Assembly (NCBI RefSeq): GCF_017916365.1
Contig: NZ_JAFMSU010000001.1
Coordinates: forward strand, 1,488,001-1,552,000
Source: Rufibacter roseolus
Lineage (GTDB): Bacteria > Bacteroidota > Bacteroidia > Cytophagales > Hymenobacteraceae
Length of the DNA: 64,000 nucleotides
Direction: 5' to 3'
Position 1 is the stretch's first letter; each line of letters opens with the position of its first letter. The notes beneath the pieces are model-generated. The model did no database searches and was not told where the DNA came from. It saw only the letters and a list, made by a program, of their open reading frames with translations. The position numbers were made by a program, and so were the translations under genes. Of this stretch, positions 44,161-53,181 are shown one piece after another.

Positions 44161-47100
44161 ATGAAAAAGAGGTTTCTAGCCATTCTGGCTCTGTGCTGCG
44201 CAGGCAGCCTGGGAGCCATGGCCCAAACCCAAACTCCGCTCTGGCTCAACACCCCGGCAATTTCGCCCGATGGCCAGACCATTGTCTTCAGTTACAAAGG
44301 CGATCTCTACAAAGTAGCCGCGGCCGGCGGAAACGCGACGCCGCTCACCATGCACGAAGGCTACGAATACATGCCGGTCTGGTCACCAGACGGGAAATCC
44401 CTTGCCTATGCCTCTGACCGCTACGGCAACTTTGACGTGTTTGTGATACCCGCGCAGGGTGGCGAGAGCAAGCGCCTCACGTTCCATTCTTCCCCAGACC
44501 TGCCGTCAGATTTCACGCCCGATGGGAAAAGCGTGATTTTCTCCTCGGCCAGGGTAGACGCAGCCTCCAATTCCATGTTCCCGTCGGGGGCTTTTTCTGA
44601 GTTGTACAGCGTGTCTTTGGGAGGTGGCCGCAATGCCATGTTGCTGACCACGCCCGCTGAGGCGGCCCGCTACAACGCCGCCGGCGATGTGCTGGTGTAC
44701 CACGACAAGAAAAGCCCTGAGAACAGTTTCCGGAAACACCAGACTTCTTCCACCGCCCGCGATGTATGGGCCTACAACACCAAAACCAAGCAACACACCA
44801 AGCTCACCGATAACGTGGGCGAGGACCGCCAACCGATTTTATCAGCCAACGGCCAGGAGATCTACTACCTGAGCGAGCAGGTGAACGGCACATTCAACGT
44901 GCGGAAGATGAGTCTGCAGAATCCGAAGCAGAGCGCGGCGGTCACTAATTTCAGCAAACATCCGGTACGTCACCTGAGTGGTTCTAAAGATGGCGTGCTG
45001 TCGTTTACTTATAACGGCGAAATTTATACCTTAAAGCCGGGTGCGCAGCCGCAGAAAGTGGCCATCCAGCTGTATTCAGACATCCGCTCCAACCCCGAGA
45101 CCGTACTGCCCATCTCCGGCGGTATGACCGAGATGGAGGTGTCGCCTAATGGCAAGGAAGTGGTGTTTGTGAACCGGGGCGAAGTGTTCGTGTCATCAGT
45201 GGACGGGGGCATTACCCGCCGCATTACCAGCACCCCCGAGCAGGAGCGCAGCGTGAGTTTCTCGCCCGATGGCCGCAAAATCCTGTACGCCAGTGAGCGC
45301 AACGGCAGCTGGAACATCTATGAAACCAGCCTGGTGCGCAGCGCCGAGCCTTATTTCTACGCTTCCACGGTTTTGAAAGAAGAGCCCGTGATTGCCACTG
45401 CCGCCGAGGAATTCCAGCCGGCGTATTCACCCGATGGCAAGGAAGTGGCCTACTTGGAGGAGCGGGTGACCCTGAAAGTGGTGAACAAAGCCAGCAAGCA
45501 GGTGCGCACCATCTTGGGCAACGCCAACAACTACTCGTACTCAGACGGCGACCAGTATTATGAGTGGTCCCCAGACAGTAAGTGGTTTTTGGTGCAGTAC
45601 AACCAGCCCAAGCAGTGGCTGAGCGAAGTAGGCCTGATTTCGGCCAGCGGCAAAGGCGAGGTCATCAACCTGAGCCAGAGCGGCTATTATGAAAACAGTC
45701 CGCAGTGGATGATGGGGGGCAAAATGATTACCTTCTACTCTAACCGCGAAGGTTTGCGCGGCAACGGCAACAACTCCGGTACCGGCGATATTTACGCACT
45801 CTTCACCACCCAGGACGGCTTTGACCGCTTCAAACTGAGCAAAGAGGATTTCACTTTGCTGGAAGACCTGGAGAAACGCGAAACTGCGGCTGGTGGAACA
45901 TCAACTGAGAAAGCTGAACCCAAGAAGAAAGGCAAAAAAGGCGAAGCTGCTAAACCTGCCGCTCCGGCCGGTATGACGCTGGAACTGGACAATCTGCCCC
46001 AACGCAAAGCCCGCCTCACTGCTACCTCTTCAGACTTGGCTGATGCCGTGGTCACCGACAAAGGCGACCGGATGTTCTATCTGAGCCGCTTCGAGAAAGG
46101 CTATGACCTGTGGGTGACCAACCTGCGCGACAATGACACCAAACTGCTGGCCAAACTGGGTGCCCGCGGTGGCGACATGGTCATGAGCAAAGACGGCAAG
46201 AACCTTTTTGTGTTAACCGAAGGCAAGATCCTGAAAGTAGACACTGAGAACGGCAAACAGGAAACCCTCAAGGTAAACGGCGAGATGAACCTCAACGCCG
46301 CCGCCGAGCGCGCCTACATGTACGACCACGTGATCAGGGAGCTGGAAAAGAAATTCTACGTGAAAGACCTGCACGGCGTAGACTGGAAATTCTATACTGA
46401 CAATTACCGCCAGTTCCTGCCGCACATCGTCAATAACTACGACTTTGCCGATGTCCTGAGTGAATTGCTGGGCGAACTGAATGCCTCGCACACCGGCGGA
46501 AGGTACAGCCACCGTGCTACTAATCCAGATGCGACGGCTTCTTTGGGGCTTTTCTATGATGAGCAGTACACCGGCAAGGGTCTGAAAGTGAAGGAAGTCA
46601 TCAACCTGAGTCCGTTTGACCGCGCCAGCTCCAAAGTGAAACCGGGCGTCATCATCGAAAAAATTGACGGGCAGCCCATTGAAGACAACACCGATGTAGA
46701 CCAACTCCTGAACCGCAAATCAGGTAAGTACACGCTGGTGTCTTTGTACAACGAGAAAACGAAGCAGCGTTGGGAAGAGACCGCCAAGCCTATCTCGGCG
46801 GCAGACCTGAGCGAGTTGCTGTACCAGCGTTGGGTAGACAACCGCCGCAAAGAAGTGGATCGTTTATCAGGCGGACGCTTGGGTTATGTGCACATCAGGG
46901 GCATGAACGATGCCAGCTACCGCACGGTGTATGAAGACGCTTTGGGCAAGAACGCGACCAAAGAAGCTTTAGTGGTTGACACCCGCTCCAACGGCGGCGG
47001 AAACCTGCACGATGACCTCATCAGCTTCCTGAACACCAAACAGTACGCCGAGTTCATCCCGCGCGGCCAGAACCTCTCAGACGAGCCCCGTAACAAGTGG

Positions 47101-47439
47101 ACGCGTCCGTCCATCGTGGTGATGAACGAGAGCAACTACTCAGACGCGCACATCTTCCCGGTTCTGTACAAAGAGCTTGGCATCGGGAAAACCGTGGGTA
47201 TGCCCGTGGCCGGAACCGGTACCTTCGTGTGGTGGGAAACCCTGATTGACCCAACCATGGTCTTCGGGATTCCGCAGGTAGGCTACCGCACCCTGGGTGG
47301 CGGCAAGTTCCTGGAGAATTCCCAACTGGAGCCAGACTACCTCGTTGCCAATGACCCCACCCTGGTAGCCCAGGGCCGTGACCAGCAACTGGAGAAAGCC
47401 GTGGAAGTGCTGCTGAAAGAGTTGCCTGCGAAGAAGTAA
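44161..47439 (+). CDS. Tricorn-like S41 family peptidase
   Basis: A 1092-residue protein. The signal peptide (residues 1-21, MKKRFLAILALCCAG, ending AMAQ) directs it to the periplasm. N-terminal WD40/PD40-type propellers cover about 25-640, with repeats like ISPDGQTIVFSYKGDLYKV and FSPDGRKILYASERNGSWNIY. A Lys/Glu-rich linker (about 580-605) interrupts the second propeller. A PDZ-like domain (about 790-880) is followed by the S41 serine peptidase core (about 880-1092), where MNESNYSDAHIFP holds the likely nucleophile. Layout matches archaeal tricorn, which cuts peptides; the periplasmic location is inferred. Confidence 0.94.
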   Translation: MKKRFLAILALCCAGSLGAMAQTQTPLWLNTPAISPDGQTIVFSYKGDLYKVAAAGGNATPLTMHEGYEYMPVWSPDGKSLAYASDRYGNFDVFVIPAQGGESKRLTFHSSPDLPSDFTPDGKSVIFSSARVDAASNSMFPSGAFSELYSVSLGGGRNAMLLTTPAEAARYNAAGDVLVYHDKKSPENSFRKHQTSSTARDVWAYNTKTKQHTKLTDNVGEDRQPILSANGQEIYYLSEQVNGTFNVRKMSLQNPKQSAAVTNFSKHPVRHLSGSKDGVLSFTYNGEIYTLKPGAQPQKVAIQLYSDIRSNPETVLPISGGMTEMEVSPNGKEVVFVNRGEVFVSSVDGGITRRITSTPEQERSVSFSPDGRKILYASERNGSWNIYETSLVRSAEPYFYASTVLKEEPVIATAAEEFQPAYSPDGKEVAYLEERVTLKVVNKASKQVRTILGNANNYSYSDGDQYYEWSPDSKWFLVQYNQPKQWLSEVGLISASGKGEVINLSQSGYYENSPQWMMGGKMITFYSNREGLRGNGNNSGTGDIYALFTTQDGFDRFKLSKEDFTLLEDLEKRETAAGGTSTEKAEPKKKGKKGEAAKPAAPAGMTLELDNLPQRKARLTATSSDLADAVVTDKGDRMFYLSRFEKGYDLWVTNLRDNDTKLLAKLGARGGDMVMSKDGKNLFVLTEGKILKVDTENGKQETLKVNGEMNLNAAAERAYMYDHVIRELEKKFYVKDLHGVDWKFYTDNYRQFLPHIVNNYDFADVLSELLGELNASHTGGRYSHRATNPDATASLGLFYDEQYTGKGLKVKEVINLSPFDRASSKVKPGVIIEKIDGQPIEDNTDVDQLLNRKSGKYTLVSLYNEKTKQRWEETAKPISAADLSELLYQRWVDNRRKEVDRLSGGRLGYVHIRGMNDASYRTVYEDALGKNATKEALVVDTRSNGGGNLHDDLISFLNTKQYAEFIPRGQNLSDEPRNKWTRPSIVVMNESNYSDAHIFPVLYKELGIGKTVGMPVAGTGTFVWWETLIDPTMVFGIPQVGYRTLGGGKFLENSQLEPDYLVANDPTLVAQGRDQQLEKAVEVLLKELPAKK

Positions 47440-47463
47440 TTCTTCTAGAATCAATGAATAATC

Positions 47464-47500
47464 AGAAGCCCTGCCTTGATGGTGGGGCTTCTTCGTTTTT
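47464..47500 (+). terminator. Terminator of the tricorn-type protease
   Basis: AGAAGCCC (47464-47471) pairs with GGGCTTCT (47485-47492), followed by TCGTTTTT. Confidence 0.75.
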
Positions 47501-47538
47501 AAGCTATTTTGGAGAAAAATGACTGAAAAGGGAAGTAG

Positions 47539-47727
47539 ATGAACATAGAATGGGAAAACTTCATTTGGGGACTTATCCTCTCGATTGCTGGAATCATATC
47601 CATGTTGATTTGGTATTCAAATGAAAAAGTAACCAGGGCTCAATTCACAAAATCAAATGTTCAACTGATTTCTGCTGGATTGATGGGCATTGGGTTCGGG
47701 CTTTACTTCATCCTCAAGGCATTATAA
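47539..47727 (+). CDS. Small two-helix membrane protein
   Basis: A 62-residue protein with two membrane segments (FIWGLILSIAGIISMLIWY and LISAGLMGIGFGLYFIL) joined by a charged loop (SNEKVTRAQFTKSN). Start MNIEWENF is reasonable. Family unknown; such small proteins are common in Bacteroidota spacers. Confidence 0.55.
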   Translation: MNIEWENFIWGLILSIAGIISMLIWYSNEKVTRAQFTKSNVQLISAGLMGIGFGLYFILKAL

Positions 47728-47820
47728 CAGACCTGCCTTTATTTACTAGGCTTCCTAAAAAACAGGTAAAAAACGCAATGCCCTTTTCACGTATAGCCTG
47801 TAACACCAATTTGTAGGACC

Positions 47821-49044
47821 ATGGCTATTGTGCAGAACAACATCACCGTTTTCGGGGAAGAGATCATTGACCAGAGCGCTATCGATCAGTTGAAACGCTG
47901 CGTGAGCGAAGAAGACATTGGCGTGCTCACCGCCGATGCGCACTACGGCTACGCGCACCCCATCGGCGGAGCCGTGGCCTACAAAAACAAGGTTTCGCTG
48001 TCTGGGGTGGGATTTGACATTGGTTGCGGAAACAAAGCCGTGCGCACCGACATCATGGCCTCGGATGTGAAGATTGGAAGGGTGATGGATGAAATCGTAA
48101 GCACCATAGGGTTTGGGGTAGGTAGACCTAATCCCAAGCGCATTGACCACCCGGTGCTGGACCACATCAATAAAGCCGAGTTCAAACCCCAGCGCGAAAT
48201 GCGGAAACTGGCGGTAGAACAATTAGGCACCGTGGGCAGCGGAAACCACTTCATTGATTTGTTCGAGGATGAGAAAGGCTTTCTGTGGGTAGGAGTCCAC
48301 TTCGGGTCAAGAGGATTTGGGCATAAGACAGCCTCCGGGTTCATCGCGCTCTCGCAGGGGTTAAGCTTTTTTGATAAAGCGAAGGAAGGCTCTATGGATG
48401 CACCGCCCATCCTGTTTGACATCGACTCTGAGTTGGGCCAGGATTACATTGCCGCCATGTCGTTGGCGGGCGAGTACGCCTACGCGGGCCGCGATGTGGT
48501 GGTGGAGAAAGTGTTGGGGATTCTGGGCGGAAAAGCCACCGAGGTCATCCACAACCACCACAATTTTGCCTGGTTTGAGAGGCACCAGGGCGAGGATTAC
48601 TGGGTGGTGCGCAAAGGCTGCACACCGGCGTTCCCGGGGCAGAAGGGGTTTATTGGCGCGAACATGTTTGACAACTCGGTTATCATTGAGGGCGTGGAAA
48701 GCGAATTGTCCATTAGAGGTCTTTATTCCACGGTGCACGGGGCCGGACGTTTGCTTAGCCGCCGTGCTGCGGCCGGTAAAACCAAATGGATCAGGGACAA
48801 AAAAGGCGTGAAGCGCAAAACCGTGGTCTCACCGGGTCTGGTGGACTTTGACGCCGTGCAGCAGCGCATGAAAGCCAAAGGCATTGAACTGCGCGGCGCC
48901 GGGGCCGATGAAGCTCCTGAGGCCTACAAAAAGCTTGAAGACGTCCTCAAATACCAAGGTAATACCATCAAGGTGCTGCACACGCTTCGTCCGCTGGGCG
49001 TGGCCATGGCCGGCGAAGATGTTTATGATCCGTACAAAGATTAA
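47821..49044 (+). CDS. rtcB: RtcB-family RNA ligase
   Basis: Joins RNA 2',3'-cyclic phosphate or 3'-phosphate ends to 5'-OH ends using GTP and manganese. 407 residues, shorter than the ~480 of archaeal enzymes, as in many bacterial members. Visible metal and active-site pieces: DAHYGYAHPIGGA, GVGFDIGCGNKAVRTD (metal-binding Asp and Cys), VHFGSRGFGH, NHHNFAWFER and STVHGAGRLLSRRAA with the His expected to be guanylylated. No archease or RtcA gene is adjacent. Likely role is RNA repair; substrate unknown. Confidence 0.94.
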   Translation: MAIVQNNITVFGEEIIDQSAIDQLKRCVSEEDIGVLTADAHYGYAHPIGGAVAYKNKVSLSGVGFDIGCGNKAVRTDIMASDVKIGRVMDEIVSTIGFGVGRPNPKRIDHPVLDHINKAEFKPQREMRKLAVEQLGTVGSGNHFIDLFEDEKGFLWVGVHFGSRGFGHKTASGFIALSQGLSFFDKAKEGSMDAPPILFDIDSELGQDYIAAMSLAGEYAYAGRDVVVEKVLGILGGKATEVIHNHHNFAWFERHQGEDYWVVRKGCTPAFPGQKGFIGANMFDNSVIIEGVESELSIRGLYSTVHGAGRLLSRRAAAGKTKWIRDKKGVKRKTVVSPGLVDFDAVQQRMKAKGIELRGAGADEAPEAYKKLEDVLKYQGNTIKVLHTLRPLGVAMAGEDVYDPYKD

Positions 49045-49078
49045 GCACCATTTCCGGTATTTCAGCGGCGAAACTGTG

Positions 49079-49126
49079 ATATCCGATTCTCGTCTGTTTG
49101 GTGAAAATCAGGTCTGAATCGGATAT
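49079..49126 (+). terminator. Terminator-like inverted repeat after rtcB
   Basis: ATATCCGATTC (49079-49089) pairs with GAATCGGATAT (49116-49126), followed by TTTATTT. The 26-nt loop contains a GTTTTC/GAAAAC-type box. Confidence 0.6.
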
Positions 49127-49190
49127 TTTATTTAGACAACTGTTTTGGGTTATTTTCCTGAAAATAAGCAGAAAATAGCAGTATCAGAAT

Positions 49191-49216
49191 TGTAGGGGCA
49201 ATCCCTTGTGGTTGCC
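49191..49216 (+). repeat. Single arm of the TGTAGGGGCAATCCC repeat
   Basis: TGTAGGGGCAATCCCTTGTG and GTTGCC match the left arm at 43923-43946. No partner arm follows; a different palindrome starts 14 nt later. Confidence 0.7.
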
Positions 49217-49229
49217 ATTGCGTTGGCCT

Positions 49230-49275
49230 CCGCAGTGTTGGTTGTTGGTGATAACTCCAACAACCAACACTGCGG
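49230..49275. repeat. Perfect 19-bp inverted repeat
   Basis: CCGCAGTGTTGGTTGTTGG (49230-49248) and its complement (49257-49275) with loop TGATAACT. Relatives with the same TTGGTG/CACCAA-type centre are at 21945 and 57332. Confidence 0.75.
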
Positions 49276-49327
49276 TTCTGGCAAGTTCAGCAAGAAACCA
49301 GATGAATCCAAAATCAACCGCTGCTTA

Positions 49328-50467
49328 CTACTTTCCGGTTGGGTCAATCATAGGGGCAAAGGAGTGGTAGGGGCTTTCGGCGAAGCCGGTGTTGCGGGTT
49401 ACGGGCAGGCACTCGGGGTAGTTTTTCTGCACAAAGTCTACCAGTTTTTCCCGCACAAAGCAGCGCAGGTCAAAGGCGCTGGAAGAATCGGCGGCACTCA
49501 CCAGCACCCGCAGTTCCAGGGTTCTTTCCTTTGACTCGGTGACTTGTAAGATCCCAACCCGGCCATCCCAGAGGTGCGTTTCCTTCAAAACCCGCGCGAG
49601 TTCCCCGCGGAGCGCTTCTATGGGCGCGGTGTAGTCAAGGTACAGGAAAACGGTGCCCAGGAGCTCAGAGGTAGTGCGGGTCCAGTTCTGGAAGGGTTTT
49701 TCAATAAAATAGTTGATGGGCAGCACCAGTCGGCGTTGGTCCCAGATGCGGAGCACCACATAGGTGAGGGTAATCTCTTCCACCCGGCCCCACTCGTTCT
49801 CCACCACCAGCACATCGTCAATGCGCAGGGGTTGGGTAAACGCAATCTGGAACCCGGCCAGCAAGTTGCCCAGCGAGCGTTGGGCGGCGAAACCCAGGAT
49901 AACCCCCGCAATCCCCGCCGAGGTCACCAGACCGGTCCCTATTCTCCTTACCGTTGGGAAACTCATGAGTATGAGGCACACGGCCAGGAAGACAATGAGA
50001 ATGATGACCACGCGCCTTACAAACTGCAACTGCGTGAAGAGGCGTCGTTCCCTGATGTTGTCTGCTTTGTCCAGCTGGTGTTTTTTCCGGACCTGGTACT
50101 GCACCACGTTCACCCAGCCAATCAGGAACCAGGCAAAGGCGCAGGTGAGCAGGATCTCCATGATGCGCCGCACCATTTCAAACGCCGTTGGGGTGAGCGG
50201 CAGCAGGGGCAATGCGCCGGCCAGCAGCAGAAGCGGAAGTAAGTAGGAGAGTGGTTTGCTGAGTTTGGCTAAAATGGCTTCTACCCAGATATGCGGAAAC
50301 CAATGCTGGTAAGCCGACAAGACTTTGATGATCAGCCATCTGAGCACCATGCCCCCAATGAGGGCACCCACTACCACGCCGGTGCCTTGCAGTAGTTGGG
50401 GAATATGATCAAGGGCGAAGTGCCTGAGCTGGTCAAACACTTTCTCTGTTCTTAACTGTTCTAGCAT
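49328..50467 (-). CDS. Mechanosensitive ion channel, MscS family
   Basis: A 379-residue inner-membrane channel. It has about four membrane helices (VVVGALIGGMVLRWLIIK, YLLPLLLLAGALPLLPL, CAFAWFLIGWVNVV, VVIILIVFLAVCLILM) and the pore helix region VTSAGIAGVILGFAAQRSLGNLLAGFQIA. The cytosolic beta domain (IDDVLVVENEWGRVEEITLTYVVL) follows. It probably releases solutes on osmotic downshock. The trehalose synthesis gene diverges from it 250 nt away, which fits a shared osmotic theme; that link is inferred. Confidence 0.93.
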   Translation of the reverse strand: MLEQLRTEKVFDQLRHFALDHIPQLLQGTGVVVGALIGGMVLRWLIIKVLSAYQHWFPHIWVEAILAKLSKPLSYLLPLLLLAGALPLLPLTPTAFEMVRRIMEILLTCAFAWFLIGWVNVVQYQVRKKHQLDKADNIRERRLFTQLQFVRRVVIILIVFLAVCLILMSFPTVRRIGTGLVTSAGIAGVILGFAAQRSLGNLLAGFQIAFTQPLRIDDVLVVENEWGRVEEITLTYVVLRIWDQRRLVLPINYFIEKPFQNWTRTTSELLGTVFLYLDYTAPIEALRGELARVLKETHLWDGRVGILQVTESKERTLELRVLVSAADSSSAFDLRCFVREKLVDFVQKNYPECLPVTRNTGFAESPYHSFAPMIDPTGK

Positions 50468-50717
50468 TCCTTTGATCTGAAACTACAAGTTCCTGTTTAC
50501 CCGCTATCCGGTAAAAGGGTTACCTGGTCCTTCTCCAAAGCCAGGCAGGCCAAAGGAAATAGCGTTTTCCATATGTTTTAACCAATCTGCCGGTAAAGGA
50601 GTAAAAAGAGCCGGGTGCCCTCGGAAAAAGTGGACGCAGGCTGCTGTGTCCTAATCCAACTATGAAAGTGGTTCTTTTCTCCGGCAGGATGCCCCACATA
50701 CCATAAAACCATACACT

Positions 50718-52892
50718 ATGCCTAAAACGATCATCATCTCCAACCGGCTTCCCATTAAGGTACAGCGTACCGATAACGGTTTGTCTTACGAGACCAGTGA
50801 AGGCGGTCTGGCAACGGGCTTAGGGTCCATCTATAAAACCGACGACAACATCTGGATTGGCTGGCCGGGCACTTTCTTCAATGATGAGGCCGAGCAGGAG
50901 CAGGTTACCAGGGATCTCTCTGGGCAAAGCATGCACCCGGTTTTCCTCACTGAGGCCGAGATCAGGGATTTTTACGAGGGATTCAGCAACGAGACTCTGT
51001 GGCCTTCTTTCCATTACTTCAGTCAGTACGCCGTGTATGACGACACCTTCTGGGAAGCCTATCAGCAGGTGAACCGCAAGTTCTGCCAGGCTGTGATGGA
51101 GCGTGCCGAGCCCGGTGACACCATTTGGGTGCATGACTACCAATTGCTCCTGCTGCCGCAGATGGTGAGGAAGGAGGTCCCTGAGAGTACCATCGGGTTT
51201 TTCCAGCACATCCCGTTTCCGTCTTATGAGGTGTTCCGCCTGCTGCCCTGGCGCGAGGAGATCCTCAAGGGAATGCTGGGCGCCGACCTGGTAGGGTTCC
51301 ATACCTTTGACGATGCCCGCCACTTCCTCAGCTCGGTGAGCCGCATTGTGGGTTTGACTTCTTCTCAAAACCTGATTGACAACGGCCATCGGCAGATTAT
51401 GGTGGACGCCTTTCCTATGGGCATTGACTATGAGAAATATGCCTCCCTGGCCGCCTCAGAGGAAATGAAGGAAAAGCTGAATGAATACCGTGAGGCGCTG
51501 CATGATCAGAAGGTGATGTTGTCTATTGACCGGCTGGATTACTCCAAAGGAATTCCGCAGCGCCTCAGAGGGTTTGAGTTGCTGCTACAGGAGCACCCAG
51601 AGTTCCGAGAGAAAGTGACGTTGTTTATGCTGGTGGTTCCGTCCCGCGACCAGGTAGAGCAGTACCGCGAGCTGAAAGAAACCATTGATGAATTGGTGGG
51701 CCGCATTAACAGCTCTTACCGCACCATCACCTGGAACCCCATTCAGTACTTCTACCGCTCTTTCCCCTTAGAGGAACTTTCGGCGCTGTATGCCCTGGCA
51801 GACATTGCCCTAGTGACGCCCATGCGCGATGGCATGAACCTGGTCTGCAAAGAATTTGTGGCCAGCAAACTGGACCAGAGCGGCGTTCTGATTCTGAGTG
51901 AGATGGCCGGTGCCGCCAAAGAACTGTCAGATGCCATCCTCATCAACCCCAATGATTTAGGCGCCATGGTGCTGGCCATGCAAGAAGCCATGGTCATGCC
52001 CGAGGAGGAGCAGAAACTTAGGATGCAGCACATGCAGGAGATCTTGAAGCAGTATGATATCCACCACTGGGTAAGCATTTTCATGAACCGCCTGGACTAC
52101 ATCAAGATAAAGCAGATGAGCCTGGCCACAGAATACCTGTCTGAGGATGAGCGTGACGATCTTCTGAAGGCCTACAAAAAATCAGGTGAGCGCATTCTCT
52201 TCCTAGATTATGACGGCACCCTCACCTCGTTCCATAACAACCCCAAGCACGCCAAACCAGACGGGGAACTGCTGCAGGTATTGGGCTGCCTGGCCCAGGA
52301 AGAAGGAAACAAAATCGTCATCATCAGCGGGCGCGACCGCAAGACCCTGGAGGAATGGTTGGGACATCTTGAGGTAGACATTATTGCGGAGCACGGCGTC
52401 TGGGTGCGCGAGCACGGCCAGGATTGGAAAATGCTGCACCACCTCACCAGCGACTGGAAAACCGAGATCAGGCCCATCCTGGAACTGCTGGTAAGTCGCA
52501 CCCCCGGCTCGTTCATAGAGGAAAAGGATTTCTCCCTGGTGTGGCACTACCGCAAAGTAGACCCGGGCCTGGGCGAACTGCGTGCCCGCGAACTGCACAA
52601 CCATTTGCAGTACCTGGCCTCCAACATCAACCTGCAGGTCATGGAAGGCGACAAAGTTTTGGAGGTGAAAAACGTGGAGGTGAACAAAGGTCTGGCCACC
52701 CTGCGCTGGCTCGAAGAACACCCGCATGATTTCCTCCTGGGCATCGGCGATGACCGCACCGATGAAGACATGTTCCGGATCATGCCCAAAGAAGCCTTCA
52801 CCATTAAAGTAGGCAGCAAGCGCTCACTGGCCCGCTTCAACCTGAACAACACCGTGGAGGTGCGCAAACTGCTGCAGTCGCTTTGCTCCTGA
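50718..52892 (+). CDS. Bifunctional trehalose-6-phosphate synthase/phosphatase
   Basis: A 724-residue cytoplasmic fusion that makes trehalose from UDP-glucose and glucose-6-phosphate. The N-terminal GT20 synthase (residues 1 to about 465) has SNRLPIKV, EGGLATGLG, WVHDYQLLLLPQM, RLDYSKGIPQRL and TPMRDGMNLVCKEFVA. The C-terminal HAD phosphatase (about 485-724) has ILFLDYDGTLTSF, ISGRDRKTLEEWLG and GIGDDRTDEDMF. It fuses the functions of E. coli OtsA and OtsB. It converges on a GH15 gene with a shared bidirectional terminator. Confidence 0.97.
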   Translation: MPKTIIISNRLPIKVQRTDNGLSYETSEGGLATGLGSIYKTDDNIWIGWPGTFFNDEAEQEQVTRDLSGQSMHPVFLTEAEIRDFYEGFSNETLWPSFHYFSQYAVYDDTFWEAYQQVNRKFCQAVMERAEPGDTIWVHDYQLLLLPQMVRKEVPESTIGFFQHIPFPSYEVFRLLPWREEILKGMLGADLVGFHTFDDARHFLSSVSRIVGLTSSQNLIDNGHRQIMVDAFPMGIDYEKYASLAASEEMKEKLNEYREALHDQKVMLSIDRLDYSKGIPQRLRGFELLLQEHPEFREKVTLFMLVVPSRDQVEQYRELKETIDELVGRINSSYRTITWNPIQYFYRSFPLEELSALYALADIALVTPMRDGMNLVCKEFVASKLDQSGVLILSEMAGAAKELSDAILINPNDLGAMVLAMQEAMVMPEEEQKLRMQHMQEILKQYDIHHWVSIFMNRLDYIKIKQMSLATEYLSEDERDDLLKAYKKSGERILFLDYDGTLTSFHNNPKHAKPDGELLQVLGCLAQEEGNKIVIISGRDRKTLEEWLGHLEVDIIAEHGVWVREHGQDWKMLHHLTSDWKTEIRPILELLVSRTPGSFIEEKDFSLVWHYRKVDPGLGELRARELHNHLQYLASNINLQVMEGDKVLEVKNVEVNKGLATLRWLEEHPHDFLLGIGDDRTDEDMFRIMPKEAFTIKVGSKRSLARFNLNNTVEVRKLLQSLCS

Positions 52893-52956
52893 GGAGATTG
52901 CTGATTGTTAATTGCTGATTGTTGGTTGCTTTTTGAAAAAGAGGCTAGAAGCAGAA

Positions 52957-53009
52957 ACCTACCACCCCGCCCTGCGGGCACCCCTCCTGATTCAGGAGGG
53001 GAGTTTTTG
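52957..53009 (-). repeat. CCCCTCC/GAGGGG short repeat, copy 4 (extended)
   Basis: Contains CACCCCGCCCTGCGGGCACC followed by CCTCCTGATTCAGGAGGGGAG. It carries an extra CCCTGCGGG palindrome lacking in other copies. Confidence 0.65.
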
Positions 53010-53036
53010 GCTGCCAACGCTATAGCGCTAGCTCCA

Positions 53037-53081
53037 AAGACCTCGCAGCGTCCGGAGGTCCTGCGAGCGTCTGTGTCAAAG
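53037..53081. repeat. CAGACGCTCGCAGG repeat, copy 2
   Basis: Reverse relative of the perfect palindrome at 40832-40864; it shares AGGTCCTGCGAGCGTCTG, with a diverged other half (GACCTCGCAGCGTCCGG). Confidence 0.65.
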
Positions 53082-53126
53082 GCCATTTCAGCCCTGTTTT
53101 CAGGAATTCAGCCCTAAAACACTGCA

Positions 53127-53165
53127 AAAGAGAAAGGCTCACCAATCTGGTGAGCCTTTCTCTTT
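53127..53165. terminator. Bidirectional terminator between TPS/TPP and GH15 genes
   Basis: Perfect 17-bp arms AAAGAGAAAGGCTCACC (53127-53143) and 53149-53165 with loop AATCT. Serves both converging genes. Confidence 0.88.
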
Positions 53166-53181
53166 GGTAGGTTAAAAACCG